Shown here piece by piece: positions 10,565 to 21,407 of a stretch of DNA of 64,000 nt (positions are counted from its first letter, which is position 1; each line of letters opens with the position of its first letter). A program made the translations under genes and the position numbers. The stretch is from assembly GCF_018294505.1 (NCBI RefSeq), contig NC_057803.1, forward strand, positions 238,296,397 to 238,360,396, read 5' to 3'. Below the pieces are notes generated by a model that saw only the letters and a list, made by a program, of their open reading frames with translations, made no database searches and had not been told where the DNA came from. This DNA comes from Triticum aestivum (Eukaryota; Streptophyta; Magnoliopsida; Poales; Poaceae).

Positions 10565-12385
10565 CTTGATGTATGCCTCCATCAATGGACTTTGGTAATC
10601 CTTGTTGACTTGTCTCACCACAAGTTGTGTATCTCCTTGAATGATTAGCTTCTCAATTCCCAATTCAGCTGCAATCCTGAGCCCGACAAGGAGCCCTTCA
10701 TACTCAGGTGTATTGTTGGTTGCTTCTTCCTAGGCAAAATGCATTTCGATGACGTACTTCAAGTGCTCCCCGGAGGGGGCAACAAGAAGCACACCAGCTC
10801 CTTCACCTTGTAGGGAAAAGGCACCATCGAAATAGATAATCCATTCTTGGGGCGATTCCTTGCCGGGAATAATTGTCTCTGTCACTTCCTCATTAGGGGT
10901 TGGCGTCCATTCTGCAATAAACTCTGCCAATGCCCTGCTCTGAATAGTTGATGTGCTCTCAAACTTCAGACCAGAACTGGATAACTCCAAATCCCACTCC
11001 ACTATTCTGCCGGTAGCGTCAGGGTTTCGGAGTATCCTTTGCAACAGGAAACGAGTGACAACCGTGATCTCATGGGCTTGGAAGTAGTGGAGCAGTTTCC
11101 TTGAGGCCATGAGGAGACCAAAGATCATTTTTTGCACACCAGAGTACCTCATTCTAGCCCCCTGTAATAGGGAGCTGACGAAGTACACTGGCCACTGCAC
11201 CACTTTCCTCCTTGCCACGTCCTTGGGGTTGCTCTCGTTGCCGTGCACATTGCTATCCTGATCCTTCTCTAACTCTGCCGGTCTCTGCTCACTCTCTGCC
11301 TCATCCACTTCTCGCTGTGCTACCAAAGTTGCATTGACCACTTGGTTGGTTGCCGCTAAGTACAACAGCAATGGCTCCTGGGGTTTTGGGGAAACCAAGG
11401 TAGGCACAGAGGACAAGTAAGCCTTCAACTCTTGCAAAGTTGCATCTGCTTCTAGGGTCCACTACACAGGCCCAACCTTTTTCAAAATTTTATAGAACGG
11501 CAGGGCGCGCTCGGCAGACTTGGAGATGAATCTTCTTAGCACGGCAACACATCACATCAAACGCCTCACATCCTTAACTGTCCTTGGCACTTGGATCTGC
11601 TTGATAGCTTTGATCTTGTCAGGGTTGGCTTCAATCCCGTGATGGGATACGAAGAACCCAAGCAGCTTGCCGTAGGGAACACCAATTACACACTTCTCCA
11701 GGTTGAGCTTTAAATTGATCTTGTGGAGATTAGCAAACGTCTCCTCCAAATCCTGAATAAGTGTGGCTCTATCCTTGGTCTTGACCACATTGTCATCCAT
11801 ATAAGCTTCTATGTTTCTGTGCAGCTGTGGCTAAAAACCAATCTGGACTGCCCTTGCAAAAGTAGACCCAACACTCTTTAATCCAAATGGCATGCGGACA
11901 AAACAGTGCATACCACATGGAGTAATGAACAACGTCTTCTCTTCATCCTCCTTGGACATGAAGATTTGGTGATACCCAGAGTATGCATCCAGAAAGGAGA
12001 GCAAATCACAACCTGAAGTGGAATCCACAATCTGATCAATGCGCGGCAAGGGAAACAGATCCTTCGGGCAAGCTCTGTTGAGATCTGTGAAATCTATGCA
12101 AAGCCTCCATTTCCCGTTAGCCTTCCGAACTACCACTGGATTTGCCAACCATGTGGGATGCAACACTCCTCTGACCAAACCAGCTGCCTCAAGCTTCTTG
12201 ATCTCTTCCGTAATGAACTGCTGCGTCTCCAAGGCCTGCTTCCAAACTTTCTTCTTGATAGGTCACGCGTGTGGGCAGGCAGCTAGGTGGTGCTCGATTA
12301 CCTCCCTGGGAACACCGGGGATATTAGATGGTGGCTAGGCAAACACATCGACATTCGCACGCAGGAAGGCAACGAGCGCGCTTTC
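10565..12385 (-). pseudogene. Element D pol: reverse transcriptase, RNase H and second RNase H
   Basis: From the right: an entry segment, then RT with LCIDFTDLNRACPKD and FVRMPFGLKS (12232-11831). The catalytic YMDD is at 11803-11792, followed by the connection (to 11552) and an RT-linked RNase H (11437-10940). A second RNase H begins WIIYFDGAFS and continues past a stop at 10730 through PEYEGLL and IQGDTQLVV to about 10565. One frame is kept from 12232 to 10565, with in-frame stops at 11831, 11552, about 11460 and 10730. The cDNA synthesis functions are recognisable but the gene is dead. Integrase should follow and is absent. Confidence 0.85.
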
Positions 12386-13582
12386 CTATTTGTCATCGAG
12401 GGTGGCGCTGGTAGTGAAAGTACCATCAATGCCAGCCAGCCCTGTTGGGACCTTCTTCACTTGGGGTGTAGAAACCTTGGATGTATTGGTGTTGGAACAC
12501 TCCGGCACATCATCAAAGGGTGACGTGCACTCGGTGGGGGCACACTTCCTGGACTCTTTACCGGTGTCCCTATAGTCTCTCTTTTTTTCCTTTGCTTTCC
12601 TTGGCGGGAACAGATGCTGCCGTTGCATCGACCACGTCTCGGTACATCTTGTCCACACAAATGATTGCATTCTTCTCATCTGATGGGATGGTGACGACTC
12701 CCAGTGGCCCAAGAATCTTTAGTGCATTGTAGGCATAGTGGGATGCCACCATGAATTTAGCCAAGGTCGGGCGTCTAAGTATCCCATTGTATGGCAGGGG
12801 GAGATCGACCACATCAAACACAATCCTCTCAATTTGATAGTTCAGTTCTCCCCCAAACGTTACCGGCAACGTGATCTTTCCCTTAGGACGGCTCCTGCAG
12901 GGATTAACTCCTTGAAACATGCCAGTAACCTCTAGCTCTTCCTCTGCTATCTGAAGCTTGCTGATAACTGCTGGGGAAATCAGATTCAACCTGGCCCCGC
13001 CGTCCACCAGCATCTTTGTGAACTTGAGGTTGCGGATCATTGGGGAGACCGACAATGGCAGACACCCTACCACAGTGGTACGGCTACGGTGATCCTCTTC
13101 ATCAAAGATGATGGGCGTACGATACCATTTGAGCAGCTTCCGGGCCTCTAGCACTGGCTCCAAGGCATTGACTTCTCGTGCCCACCGCTTGAGTTGGCGG
13201 TGAGAGGTGTGCGGAGATGCACCCCCATCAATGCATAGGGCGTCAGTGGCCTTCTGAAATTCCTGCTCACTGGTTTCTTCTTCATCTGCTCCATCACTCT
13301 CATCATCACAAACTTCTTTCTCTCTACCCCAGGCGGGCTTTCCTTGGTTCTGAAAGGTCTGCCGGGGCGATTTACTTCACCACCTCGGCCCTTACCGCCA
13401 GCAACAGTCTGACCCTTTTCCGTGTCATGCTTCTCATACTCTGCTCTCTGTCTCTTAACAAGTTTCTCAACCTGATAGCACTCTTGAAGGCCGTGGCCCT
13501 TGGTCAGATGAATTTTGCAGTACGACCCATCACCTTTCCCGGCTTTCTCGGCAGCAGCGGCTTCCCGGCAGTCAGTGCACAC
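12386..13582 (-). pseudogene. Element D gag C-terminus and aspartic protease
   Basis: Three overlapping frames (13582-13148, 13163-12570, 12712-12386) must be joined by frameshifts. The first carries a Cys/His motif CKIHLTKGHGLQEC typical of Tat-lineage gag. The second has the retropepsin-like active site LVDGGARLNLIS at about residues 50-61, with DGG in place of the usual DTG/DSG, and a later hydrophobic glycine motif. The third is a linker towards RT. At least two frameshifts make it non-functional. Confidence 0.75.
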
Positions 13583-14046
13583 GGCAGCTTCCTAGCCGGG
13601 GGCCTCAGCTTTGGCCTTCTTGCCGATACTAGGCATACCCGATCCTTCAACAGTCATCACTGCCTTATCTCTCCACTTCTTTTTGCGCTTCTTGCTCTTC
13701 TTCTAACTGGTTGATTCATCATCATCCTCTGAATCAGGATTAATGCAATGTTCCTCTCCGAGCAACTTTCTTCCCTCCTCCATCCTAGCACACTTATCCA
13801 CCAATGTGTAAAGCTCCTTCACAGTCTTGGGCAACCACACGTTCATCTTGGAATGAATATGATGGTTACGCACATTGGACTGGAAGGTAGCTATTACGGC
13901 TGCTAGATGGATATTTGGGATATTTCTATGAACTTTGCTGAATCTCTATAAATACTTATGGAGGGTTTCTCCTTCCTTCTGTTGGAGAAGCTACAAGTTG
14001 CTGGGCCTGCCGGGTTCTTGATGAACTCATGGCACAGGTCAGCCCA

Positions 14047-14667
14047 TCACGAAATGGAGTTCTCCAGTAGGTGCATTAGCCAAGACCTCACATTGGACTT
14101 GAGGGCCAAAGGGAAGTAATTGGCGAACACCTTCTCATATCTTCCCCCGGTAGCTTGAACAGCGACGGTGTAGATGCTCAAGAACTCTGCCGGGTTCAGC
14201 CTCCCATCGTAATTCTCAGGTATCTCCGGCTTGAACATACGAACGGACAGCCAACAAACTTGCCGCAGCTCACGAGTAAAGGCAGGGCAGCCAACCTCAA
14301 AAGGTAGGCACCCGCCAATACCGAGCGCGGGCTCGTCGATGTCGGGGCCGCCATACCCATCGGTCTGGCGAAGGTCGTCATGGCATTCCTTGATGACGAC
14401 ACGCGTGTCTCCTCTCCGCCTATCCTCCGGGGCTCGTCGTTGACTTGGACGTGCTCGAGGGTCAGAGGAGGCCATCGAGACATCATTAGGGTCCTCATTC
14501 TGTCGTGCTCGCGCTAGCTGCCATAGCGGGGACTGCACCGTGGGGATGGCCCCTTCCCTACGGTCAGTAGCAGGAGCTGTTGCTGTCGCTTGGGGAGGCC
14601 GCGGCGAGCTGGCTTGCTGCAAGCCCCCAGCTTCGGCGAAACGGAGCAGAATTTTGGATGGTGGCAC
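14047..14667 (-). pseudogene. Element D gag, N-terminal and capsid part
   Basis: A 206-codon ORF ends in the capsid-like segment FKPEIPENYDG ... FANYFPLAL ... SWLMHLLENS, characteristic of Tat-clade gag, at residues ~145-206. The frame then hits a stop, and weak in-frame remains continue down to about 13760, so the full gag was longer. The N-terminal 130 residues are basic and proline-rich. Confidence 0.75.
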
Positions 14668-15370
14668 GCCATTCGTTCATATGATCGGCCGTTGGGGGTA
14701 ATCTCAGCAGTAGTTGAGCTCACGCCATGGCCTCCGAAGCTGTACTTGGCAAGGGTGATGATGAAGTCAATCGTACCATCGCTTGGCTCCTGATGGTGCC
14801 AATGGTGGCTGCATCGCGCCCCCGCTGGTGCTGTGGGGCGACCACCTGGAGGTAGTGCGGCGATGGCGCTCACAGGCCAGCGGCTCCATCAGGTGCAGCG
14901 GCTTGGTCGACCCGTTCCGGGGGAGGTGCACGCTCTGCGACCGCACCAATGGTGGGAGCGGCCGGAGAGCGGCGATTCGCCCTGGTCCGAGCGTCGTTGC
15001 TGCGGCTGTGCCCGTCGGCGGGGGAAAGGGGGACAGACAGAGTAATCCCTTCGCACATACCTTGGGGAGCATGGCCGTCGGGGTGTTACTGATGCTGCTC
15101 TCCTCCGGCGCCTCCTGCTCCTACGTCGGCCGCGGGGAGGTGGTGGCGATGCCTCCTGCTCTGACAACATCCTCAGCGGCGTCCGCGTCCTCGCATGTCT
15201 CCACACCCCCCCACGGCGTTGGAGGCCGCGGGCAGCGGAGCCTTCGACGTGGATGGGTGAGCCGAAGGACCGGGTTTCTTCTTGGGCGCCATGGTCGATC
15301 GTGTCGCCAAAGGTGAAGATGGTGATGAAGATGACGTGCTGCACACGCCTTTAGGTTCCCACAAGCGAGC
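14668..15370 (-). other. 5' leader of element D
   Basis: This lies between the primer-binding site and gag. On the minus strand an ATG at 15292 opens a short ORF beginning MAPKKKPGPS, which may be the original gag start, lost from frame by a later indel. No other feature seen. Confidence 0.5.
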
Positions 15371-15390
15371 CCCCTACCCGGCGCGCCAAA
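15371..15390 (-). promoter_or_regulatory. Probable primer-binding site of element D
   Basis: On the minus strand TTTGGCGCGCCGGGTAGGGG follows the LTR end (CTGCAACA) after two bases. Related motifs sit at this place in other grass Tat elements. I do not assign the tRNA. Confidence 0.65.
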
Positions 15391-15392
15391 GA

Positions 15393-16305
15393 TGTTGCAG
15401 GAAACCACAGCCACCTATGGGACCAGGAGGCCCCTTGGTAGTTCGGCAGGGGGACGTCGTGTTGCAAAAAGAGCAGACGAGCATGGGGCAACATGGCAGA
15501 GATCACGCGGGCAGTTTTAGTTCGGGCCACCGCGAGGCATAAAACCCTACTCCTGCTTCGGTGGATTGATGGTGGAAAGGTGGTGGTGGAGCATAGTACA
15601 CTTGTCAGCAAGGGTTGCCTCAGGGCAGCAACGACTACGCGTGTATGGGGGAGTGAGTTATCCAACCTTCTAACCCTTTCTACGGGTACCATGGGCCCCA
15701 TTTTATAGATCAAGAGGTTACCATAATGGCAAAGTAATCATTATGCACTGATAAGATAGCAAACAGTGCTATCATACCTAACTCTGCCGGCTGATAGGGT
15801 GCATTAAATGCACAGCTTAATGTCACATCGTTGGCTGCCCGACAAGGCTTGCTGGGCCATCTCGCCAGCTTCACGCCTGCTTGCTCGACACGTCACAGGA
15901 CGGGTGTCATCTGTGGGTTTTTTCTGTAGGGAGTGGCTGCCATGTGGCGAATAGCTGCCACTTAGTCACTCCGTGGCTTGACACCGCACTGATCGAAGAC
16001 GTGAGTCGTGGTGGAGTGGTTGGTGAGGTGGTCTTGCCTCCGTGAGCCCCGGCAGGCCCTGCCGGGACGCCTTGGCTATTAGCTTTTAAGTGGGGCCTCG
16101 CCCTTGCCGGGATCGCCTGCCCGGCAAGGGAGGTCCTTCTCTTGATGATGCCTTGCTTCCCTGGCTTCGTCTTGGTCCCTCTGATATGCATGTTGGTCCT
16201 TCGAATCGCTTGGTCCCTTGTACTCTGACTTGGGCTGGTGCTTCAATCTTGCTCCCATGCCTGTGCACAGTCTGGGCAACAGATCCAGTGTTTTTTGGAC
16301 CGACA
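15393..16305 (-). mobile_element. 5' LTR of element D (complete)
   Basis: On the minus strand it runs from TGTCGGTCC at 16305 to CTGCAACA at 15393, about 913 bp with TG...CA ends. It contains a TATA box at 15700-15708 and is followed by the primer-binding site. Its first ~514 bp match the 3' LTR fragment at 8811-9313. Confidence 0.75.
15700..15708 (-). promoter_or_regulatory. TATA box in element D 5' LTR
   Basis: CTATAAAAT on the minus strand, about 600 bp into the LTR; it would drive the element transcript leftwards. Confidence 0.55.
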
Positions 16306-16849
16306 TTGATAGATTGATAGGAAAGGATAACTTTGAGGTGGTTTCATACCCTACAAACAATTTCACCGTATGTTCTCCGCTACATAAGAATTATGGAGTG
16401 ATTCTTCATCGCATGTTGTGGGATTGTTATATGATTCAACTATGTTAGCACTGTTGAGAGATTGCACTAGTGAAAGTATGAACCTTAGGCCTTGTTTTCA
16501 AGCATTGCAATACTGTTTGTGCTTCGTTTTATCAATTGCTACCTTGATGTTTTATCGTTCCTATTACGAAAACCTATATCTACTATCCATATTACACTTG
16601 TATCACCATCTCTTTGCCGAACTAGTGCACCTATACAATTTACCATTGTACTTGGTGTGTTGGGGACACAAGAGACTCTTTGTTATTTGGTTGCAGGGTT
16701 GTTTGAGAGAGACTATCTTCATCCTATGCCTCCCACAGATTTGTAAACCTTAGGTCATCCACTCGAGGGAAATTTTCTACTGTCCTACAAAAATCTGCGC
16801 TTGGAGGCCCAACACGAGTCTACAAGAACAAATTGTGTAGTAGACATCA
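16306..16849 (+). mobile_element. 5' LTR of element E, 3' part
   Basis: It ends GTAGTAGACATCA at 16849, 10 bases before the primer-binding site. It is AT-rich. ORFs of up to 111 codons have no known domain. Confidence 0.7.
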
Positions 16850-16859
16850 AGCACTTTTC

Positions 16860-16877
16860 TGGCGTCGTTACCTGGGA
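16860..16877 (+). promoter_or_regulatory. Primer-binding site of element E
   Basis: TGGCGTCGTTACCTGGGA is close to TGGCGCCGTTGCCGGGGA, the same primer type as in element C, with three changes. Confidence 0.7.
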
Positions 16878-16974
16878 GGTTAGTGCTTGTAGCTATATCT
16901 TCAGATCTTGCAATTGAATCTTTTAGTTTCTTGTTTTATCACAAGTTTGGTTTATAAAATAAAACTGCAAAAAT

Positions 16975-17425
16975 ATGGAATTGACGTTGCCTCATATTAT
17001 TCATATTTATCATGTCTTTCTTAAAAATGATTGAAAGGAAAATTGTGCTCAATTGTTAGAAGAAGAATTCAATAAAATGTTTGGCACAAAATGTTTGAAT
17101 GATGAGCATGATTGCAATGTTGTTAGTATGCTTGCTATGAATATCCATGATGCCAATAATATGCAAAGCAATAAGCTTGGGGATGCTATATTTGATGCAC
17201 ATGATATTTTTAGTCCCCCAAGTTTTGATGAGAAAAAATATTATGATGATAGCATGCCTCCTATTTACAATGATTATATTAATGAAAGTGGGTTTGGAAG
17301 AGTGTCAACTCTAGGTACTAATGATCCCACTATTTTGGAGGGTGTTCAATCTTATTCCAATTTGTGAAAGTGAATTTTGAGAGGTCATAACATTATTTAG
17401 TGATGAAGAGGTTTCAATTGACTAT
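16975..17425 (+). pseudogene. Acidic gag-like ORF of element E, broken
   Basis: ATG at 16975 opens MELTLPH. An in-frame TGA lies at 17032-17034. The frame then continues through LLEEEFNKMFGT, SPPSFDEKKYYDDSMPPIY and IYNDYINESGFG to a stop at 17367. Remaining sequence up to 17425 is cut by the H insertion. The product is acidic and asparagine-rich with no catalytic motif. Its place just after the primer site matches the ORF in element C: a protein of unknown role in elements that lack pol. Confidence 0.65.
17421..17425. repeat. Expected left target duplication of element H
   Basis: ACTAT directly precedes the LTR start. The partner should follow the 3' LTR of H outside the window. Confidence 0.45.
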
Positions 17426-18758
17426 TGTAAGTGCATCTAGTGCCACCCCTAGCTGGTTTTGGAGTATTGATGACAAACTTGGTTGAGGGACTAATGTGTT
17501 TGTGAGAACTGCAGGATAACACAGGTAGTAGTCCCTTATTGATTCGGCTTACCTACCAGAGATGGCCCCTAAAAATGTGTGAAGACATTGAAGACAATGG
17601 TGGTCTGTGAAGACATTCACAGTGAAGATTATGACATGAGAAGACATTCATGTGAATGCTATGGAGTGCGAAGACATAGTTGTTTCGTAGTTTCCTTTTC
17701 TTCTTTGTTGAGTCATAGGAACCACCGTACTGTTAAGTGGGGTCCAAGTGAACAAAGTCAGAATGACTGAAGTGATGCTCAACCAAAATCCTATGTCTTC
17801 GAGCGAAGACAATGAGAGCAAATCTTATCCAGAGCTGGATGAGTCAGCTTTACTTGTATCCCAAGTCAAGCTGCCGCGTGTGTTTGAAATCCGACCGTTG
17901 GACATGTGTCAGTTCCTTAGTGACCCAGGGTCATTTCGGACATATCATGTCGGGTTGCCTCTGGGCTATAAATATCCCACCCCCTACACCATAAATTGGG
18001 GGTTGCTCAGAGTTAGTGCACGCTTTTGTCGTTTGAGAGCAACCCACCTCCGAAGCATTTGAGAGAGAGATCCTTGTGAGGACAAAGCCCAAAACACCCA
18101 GAGCCAAAGAGTGTTAGGCATCACTGAAGTCTTTCTGTCTGCGTGACCTGAAGACTTGTTACACTTGATGATTGTGAATCCTCCAACCAGTTAGGCATCG
18201 CGTTCTGAGCATCAAAGAGCCATTGTGGATTGCCAGTGAAGGAATTCTGTGAAGGTTTTGAAGTCTACCTTGAAGACTTACCAGAGTGATTGGGAAAGGT
18301 CCGGGTGTCCTTAGCTCAAGGGGAATAAGGTGAAGACGCGATCTTCTGAGTTAAATCTCAGCCTCCCTAACCAGACATACATTTGTCACAACAACTAGAA
18401 CTGGTCTACAAAATCCCTGTCTTCACCAAGCAACTGGTTCTATCTCACACTTCCCTTTACTTTTCAGTTTGTCTTCGTGAAGTCATTGCCTGCTTGTCTG
18501 ATCTGATTGACTTCACTGAGTAAAGACCATTTACTGTTTGGCTTCATATTGTCTTCCATCCTGATCCATACTACCTAGCTGCCAATAGTCTTTGTGCTTT
18601 CACTTCATTGATTACTTGACTATGTTTTGGCTAGGGTAGTCTACCTTCCGCCGCATATCAATAGGTTCATTTCTGCTGGTTATCTTCAAAGACCTCGTGT
18701 TTTGAAGACTTTCATAAAAGCCTATTCACCCCCCTCTAGTCGATAACTAGCACTTTCA
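17426..18758 (+). mobile_element. 5' LTR of element H
   Basis: It starts TGTAAGTGCATC and ends GCACTTTCA two bases before the primer site; about 1333 bp. A TATA box lies at 17967-17974. The repeated words GAAGAC and GAAGACATT are common here as in the rest of H, a compositional signature that helps to assign the env-like region at 56.4 kb to the same element. Confidence 0.85.
17967..17974 (+). promoter_or_regulatory. TATA box in element H LTR
   Basis: TATAAATA in GGGCTATAAATATCCCACCC, about 540 bp into the LTR. Confidence 0.65.
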
Positions 18759-18760
18759 AT

Positions 18761-18772
18761 TGGTATCAGAGC
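18761..18772 (+). promoter_or_regulatory. Primer-binding site of element H (initiator tRNA-Met)
   Basis: TGGTATCAGAGC, the standard site complementary to the 3' end of plant initiator Met tRNA, just after the LTR. Confidence 0.9.
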
Positions 18773-18824
18773 AAGGTGCTCCCTTGTTCTGTGTGATTCG
18801 ATTTAACCACCTAGAGTTTTAGAT

Positions 18825-21305
18825 ATGTCGACTGCAGGGATAATCAAGGTCTCTGTTGCGTGCCCAGTCTTCGATGGCACTGATTACCCTACTGGAAGAA
18901 TAAGATGTGCATGCATCTTGAAGCCATTGATGTCGACCTCTGGTATGTCATCAAGAATGGTGTTCCCAAGGTTGGTGAAGGTGTCACCGCTTTTGATGTC
19001 AATAGGTTCATTCAAATGGATTCAACTGCCAAGAACATCATCTGTGGTCATATGACCAAAGGACAGTACGGCCGTGTGAGTGCACTGGAGACTGCGAAGC
19101 TGGTCTCGGACTGGCTCTCTAAGGTCAACGAAGGTGTCTCAACACAGAGAGATTCAAGGATTGATGTTCTTCGCAACCTCTTCAACTACTTCAAGAGAAA
19201 TGACAATGAGAATGTCCATCTCACATTTGATCGCCTCACTGATAGCACAATTGATCTTCGAGCACTTGGCGCCACTGAGATCACCAAGCACAAAATCGTC
19301 AAGAAGCTTCCGAGATCACTTGACAGCTCATTCGACACCCTGGCCCTAATGATTCAAGAATGTCCTGACTTCAAGACTCTCGATCCGTTTGACATACTTG
19401 AGAGGCTCAACACACATGAGTTCCAGTTATTTGAGAAGAGAGATACATATGGCCCCAACTATGGCCGAACCGGGCTTTGAAGGCAAAGGTCGTGTCCTCA
19501 TCTAAAGGAGAATTTGACTGTAGTTCTAAGTATCCTGAAGACATTGGAAAGGAGCTAGATATGATCATGAAGAAGTTCCATAAGTTCTCCAAGAAGAAAG
19601 GTTTCAGAAAGTCTTCGAGATCCAGCTCAAGAAAGATGAAGCTTCCGCTCGTGGCTACAAGAAGAGAACGTGCCACAAATGTAAGAAACATGGTCACTAC
19701 ATCTTTGAGTGTCCTCAATGGGACAATGAGACCAAGAAGAAGAATAACAACAAGGAATATGATTCTGATGACAAGAAGAAGAAGAAATCCTCAAAGTCTT
19801 CTTCAAAGTCTTCATCAAAGCCTTCATCATACAAGAAGAGCTCATCAATCAAGGCTCGTGCGTTTTTTGGCAAGGAGATGGATTCAGAGGAAGATTCTAC
19901 TTTTGAGGAGGTGGAGGTGGAGTCGGAGGAGGAGTCTGATTCAAGCGTGGCAAGCCTAGCTCTAGCTTCAGCTTATATCACCAAGTCCATCTTCAACATT
20001 GAAGACAATGGCATCGTTGCTGACGCTGATGCTGATGATGAGGATGACTCTACTCCTACCTACTGCTTCATGGCACGTGGTGCCAAGGTAAACTCACGCG
20101 ATGCTTACTTTCAAACATCCAATGAAGATGACTCTGAATGTGAATCTAAGCCTAGCTACAAAAGACTTGCTAAAATTGCAACGAAACAACAAAATGCTAT
20201 GGAACACATTCAAAAGTTGCTAGACAAAAGCGATGACCTGTTGGACACAGAAATGATTCGAACTCAGTCCTTAATTGAAGACATTAAAAATCTTCACGTT
20301 AAGTATGAAGAACTTGAAAGTCGTCATGAAACACTCTCAGCTACTCATGAGAAGCTTTCCTATGATTATGTTCAAAGGAAGCAAGAACTTGAGAACCTGA
20401 GAGCGTCTCATGAAGATCTTCAAAAGGAGAATGAGTCACTTCAAGCTCAACAGATCAGTACCACTCAGGAAGACTTTGAGCCACCATGTTTAAAATGTCT
20501 TGAGCGTGATAATGTTGTCTCTATTGCTGAATGTTCTGCTGCTGCTACTGTTTCTATATCTTCAACTGCTGATGTGGTAACTAACTCCTCTTCCGAAGAT
20601 ACCACTACTATTGCTGATGAGAATGCTAAGTTGAAGACATTGCTTGAAACAGGGATATAAAAAAGCCTCAAAGGGCATCAGACTCTGTGTGATGTCCTCA
20701 CGAAATAGATTCTGAACCAAAACCCTAGGAAAGAGGGTGTTAGGTTCGAGAGGAAAATGAACGTTGATGGTTCATACTAGAAGCCCGAGCAGTACCCAAA
20801 AACCACATGGGTGGCTGCAAAGGGTCCTTCAGTGGATCCATCTACCTTATTTGGCTTCACTTGTGCTAACCAGATTATCATTGATGAATCCTTTGATGCA
20901 AACTATAAACTATTTAAGAATCAGAATGGTGAAGTGTTTGCCAGGTATATTGGTACTAACTGCATGAATGGATCACCTTTGAAGAAGATCTGGGTGCCCA
21001 AAAGTTGTCTTGAGAAGCTTCATGTGAATGTCATCATGACACCACATGGGAATAAGACAGACCCCGGATCTAAGGCTTCACATGGTCCAAAGGCTTCATA
21101 TAGACAGAGGACTCATCAGAGTTACCCTAATGCCAATGTTTTGCAGGGAAACCATACTCAGACTTATGAATATGAGCGTGTTTCATCAAATCACTATGTT
21201 CATAAGACCAACAACTTTTCTGCTTATTCTTATGAGTATTATTGGCTCCAAAACCAAAGTTCTCAGATGCTGCACTTAGACTCATTGCTTCTAAGCCACC
21301 CTTGA
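18825..21305 (+). pseudogene. Element H gag
   Basis: ATG at 18825 (MSTAGIIKVS). A frameshift near 18900 moves to the frame of 18905-19480, which encodes the capsid region (WLSKVNEGVS, LMIQECPDFKTLDP). A second shift near 19477 and a third near 19635 follow. The zinc knuckle CHKCKKHGHYIFEC is at 19671-19712. The ORF 19878-20660 gives an acidic Ser/Glu segment and a coiled coil (about residues 90-200), ending at a stop at 20658. A further segment, 20811-21305, carries FDANYKLFKNQNGEVFARY and ends in a stop. Sireviruses have long gag proteins of this kind. The gene is inactive. Confidence 0.8.
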
Positions 21306-21407
21306 AGATGTGGGTGGTTAAGAAAAATTAACTCTCTTTTGCAGGGAAAGGTATCCAGCTAGAAATTAAAGGCTTCTGATGCTTTTGTTGGGGACCTAAA
21401 ACATCTT

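Larger units (their letters stand above)
8811..16305 (-). mobile_element. Element D: Tat-lineage gypsy retrotransposon lacking integrase
   Basis: Full 5' LTR at 15393-16305, primer-binding site at 15371-15390, gag, protease, RT, RNase H and a second RNase H on the minus strand, polypurine tract at 9314-9326, and a 3' LTR fragment at 8811-9313. The second RNase H after the RT-linked one is a hallmark of the Tat clade. Coding stops near 10565, with no integrase before the polypurine tract, so the pol 3' half is deleted. Bases flanking the two outer ends differ (CGGGC against TTGAT), and the 3' LTR is cut, so the left border is a deletion junction and not an insertion edge. Confidence 0.85.
16306..17425 (+). 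mobile_element. Element E: 5' part of a non-autonomous gypsy element
   Basis: LTR 3' part (16306-16849), primer-binding site (16860-16877) and the start of an acidic gag-like ORF (16975 onward), all on the plus strand. The left side of its LTR is lost at the border with D, whose intact LTR end lies in it. On the right, element H interrupts it at 17425. Its remainder should lie beyond H, outside the window. Confidence 0.75.

Noticed and set aside
13217..13714. 165-codon plus-strand ORF
   Set aside because: Antisense shadow of the gag-protease region of element D.
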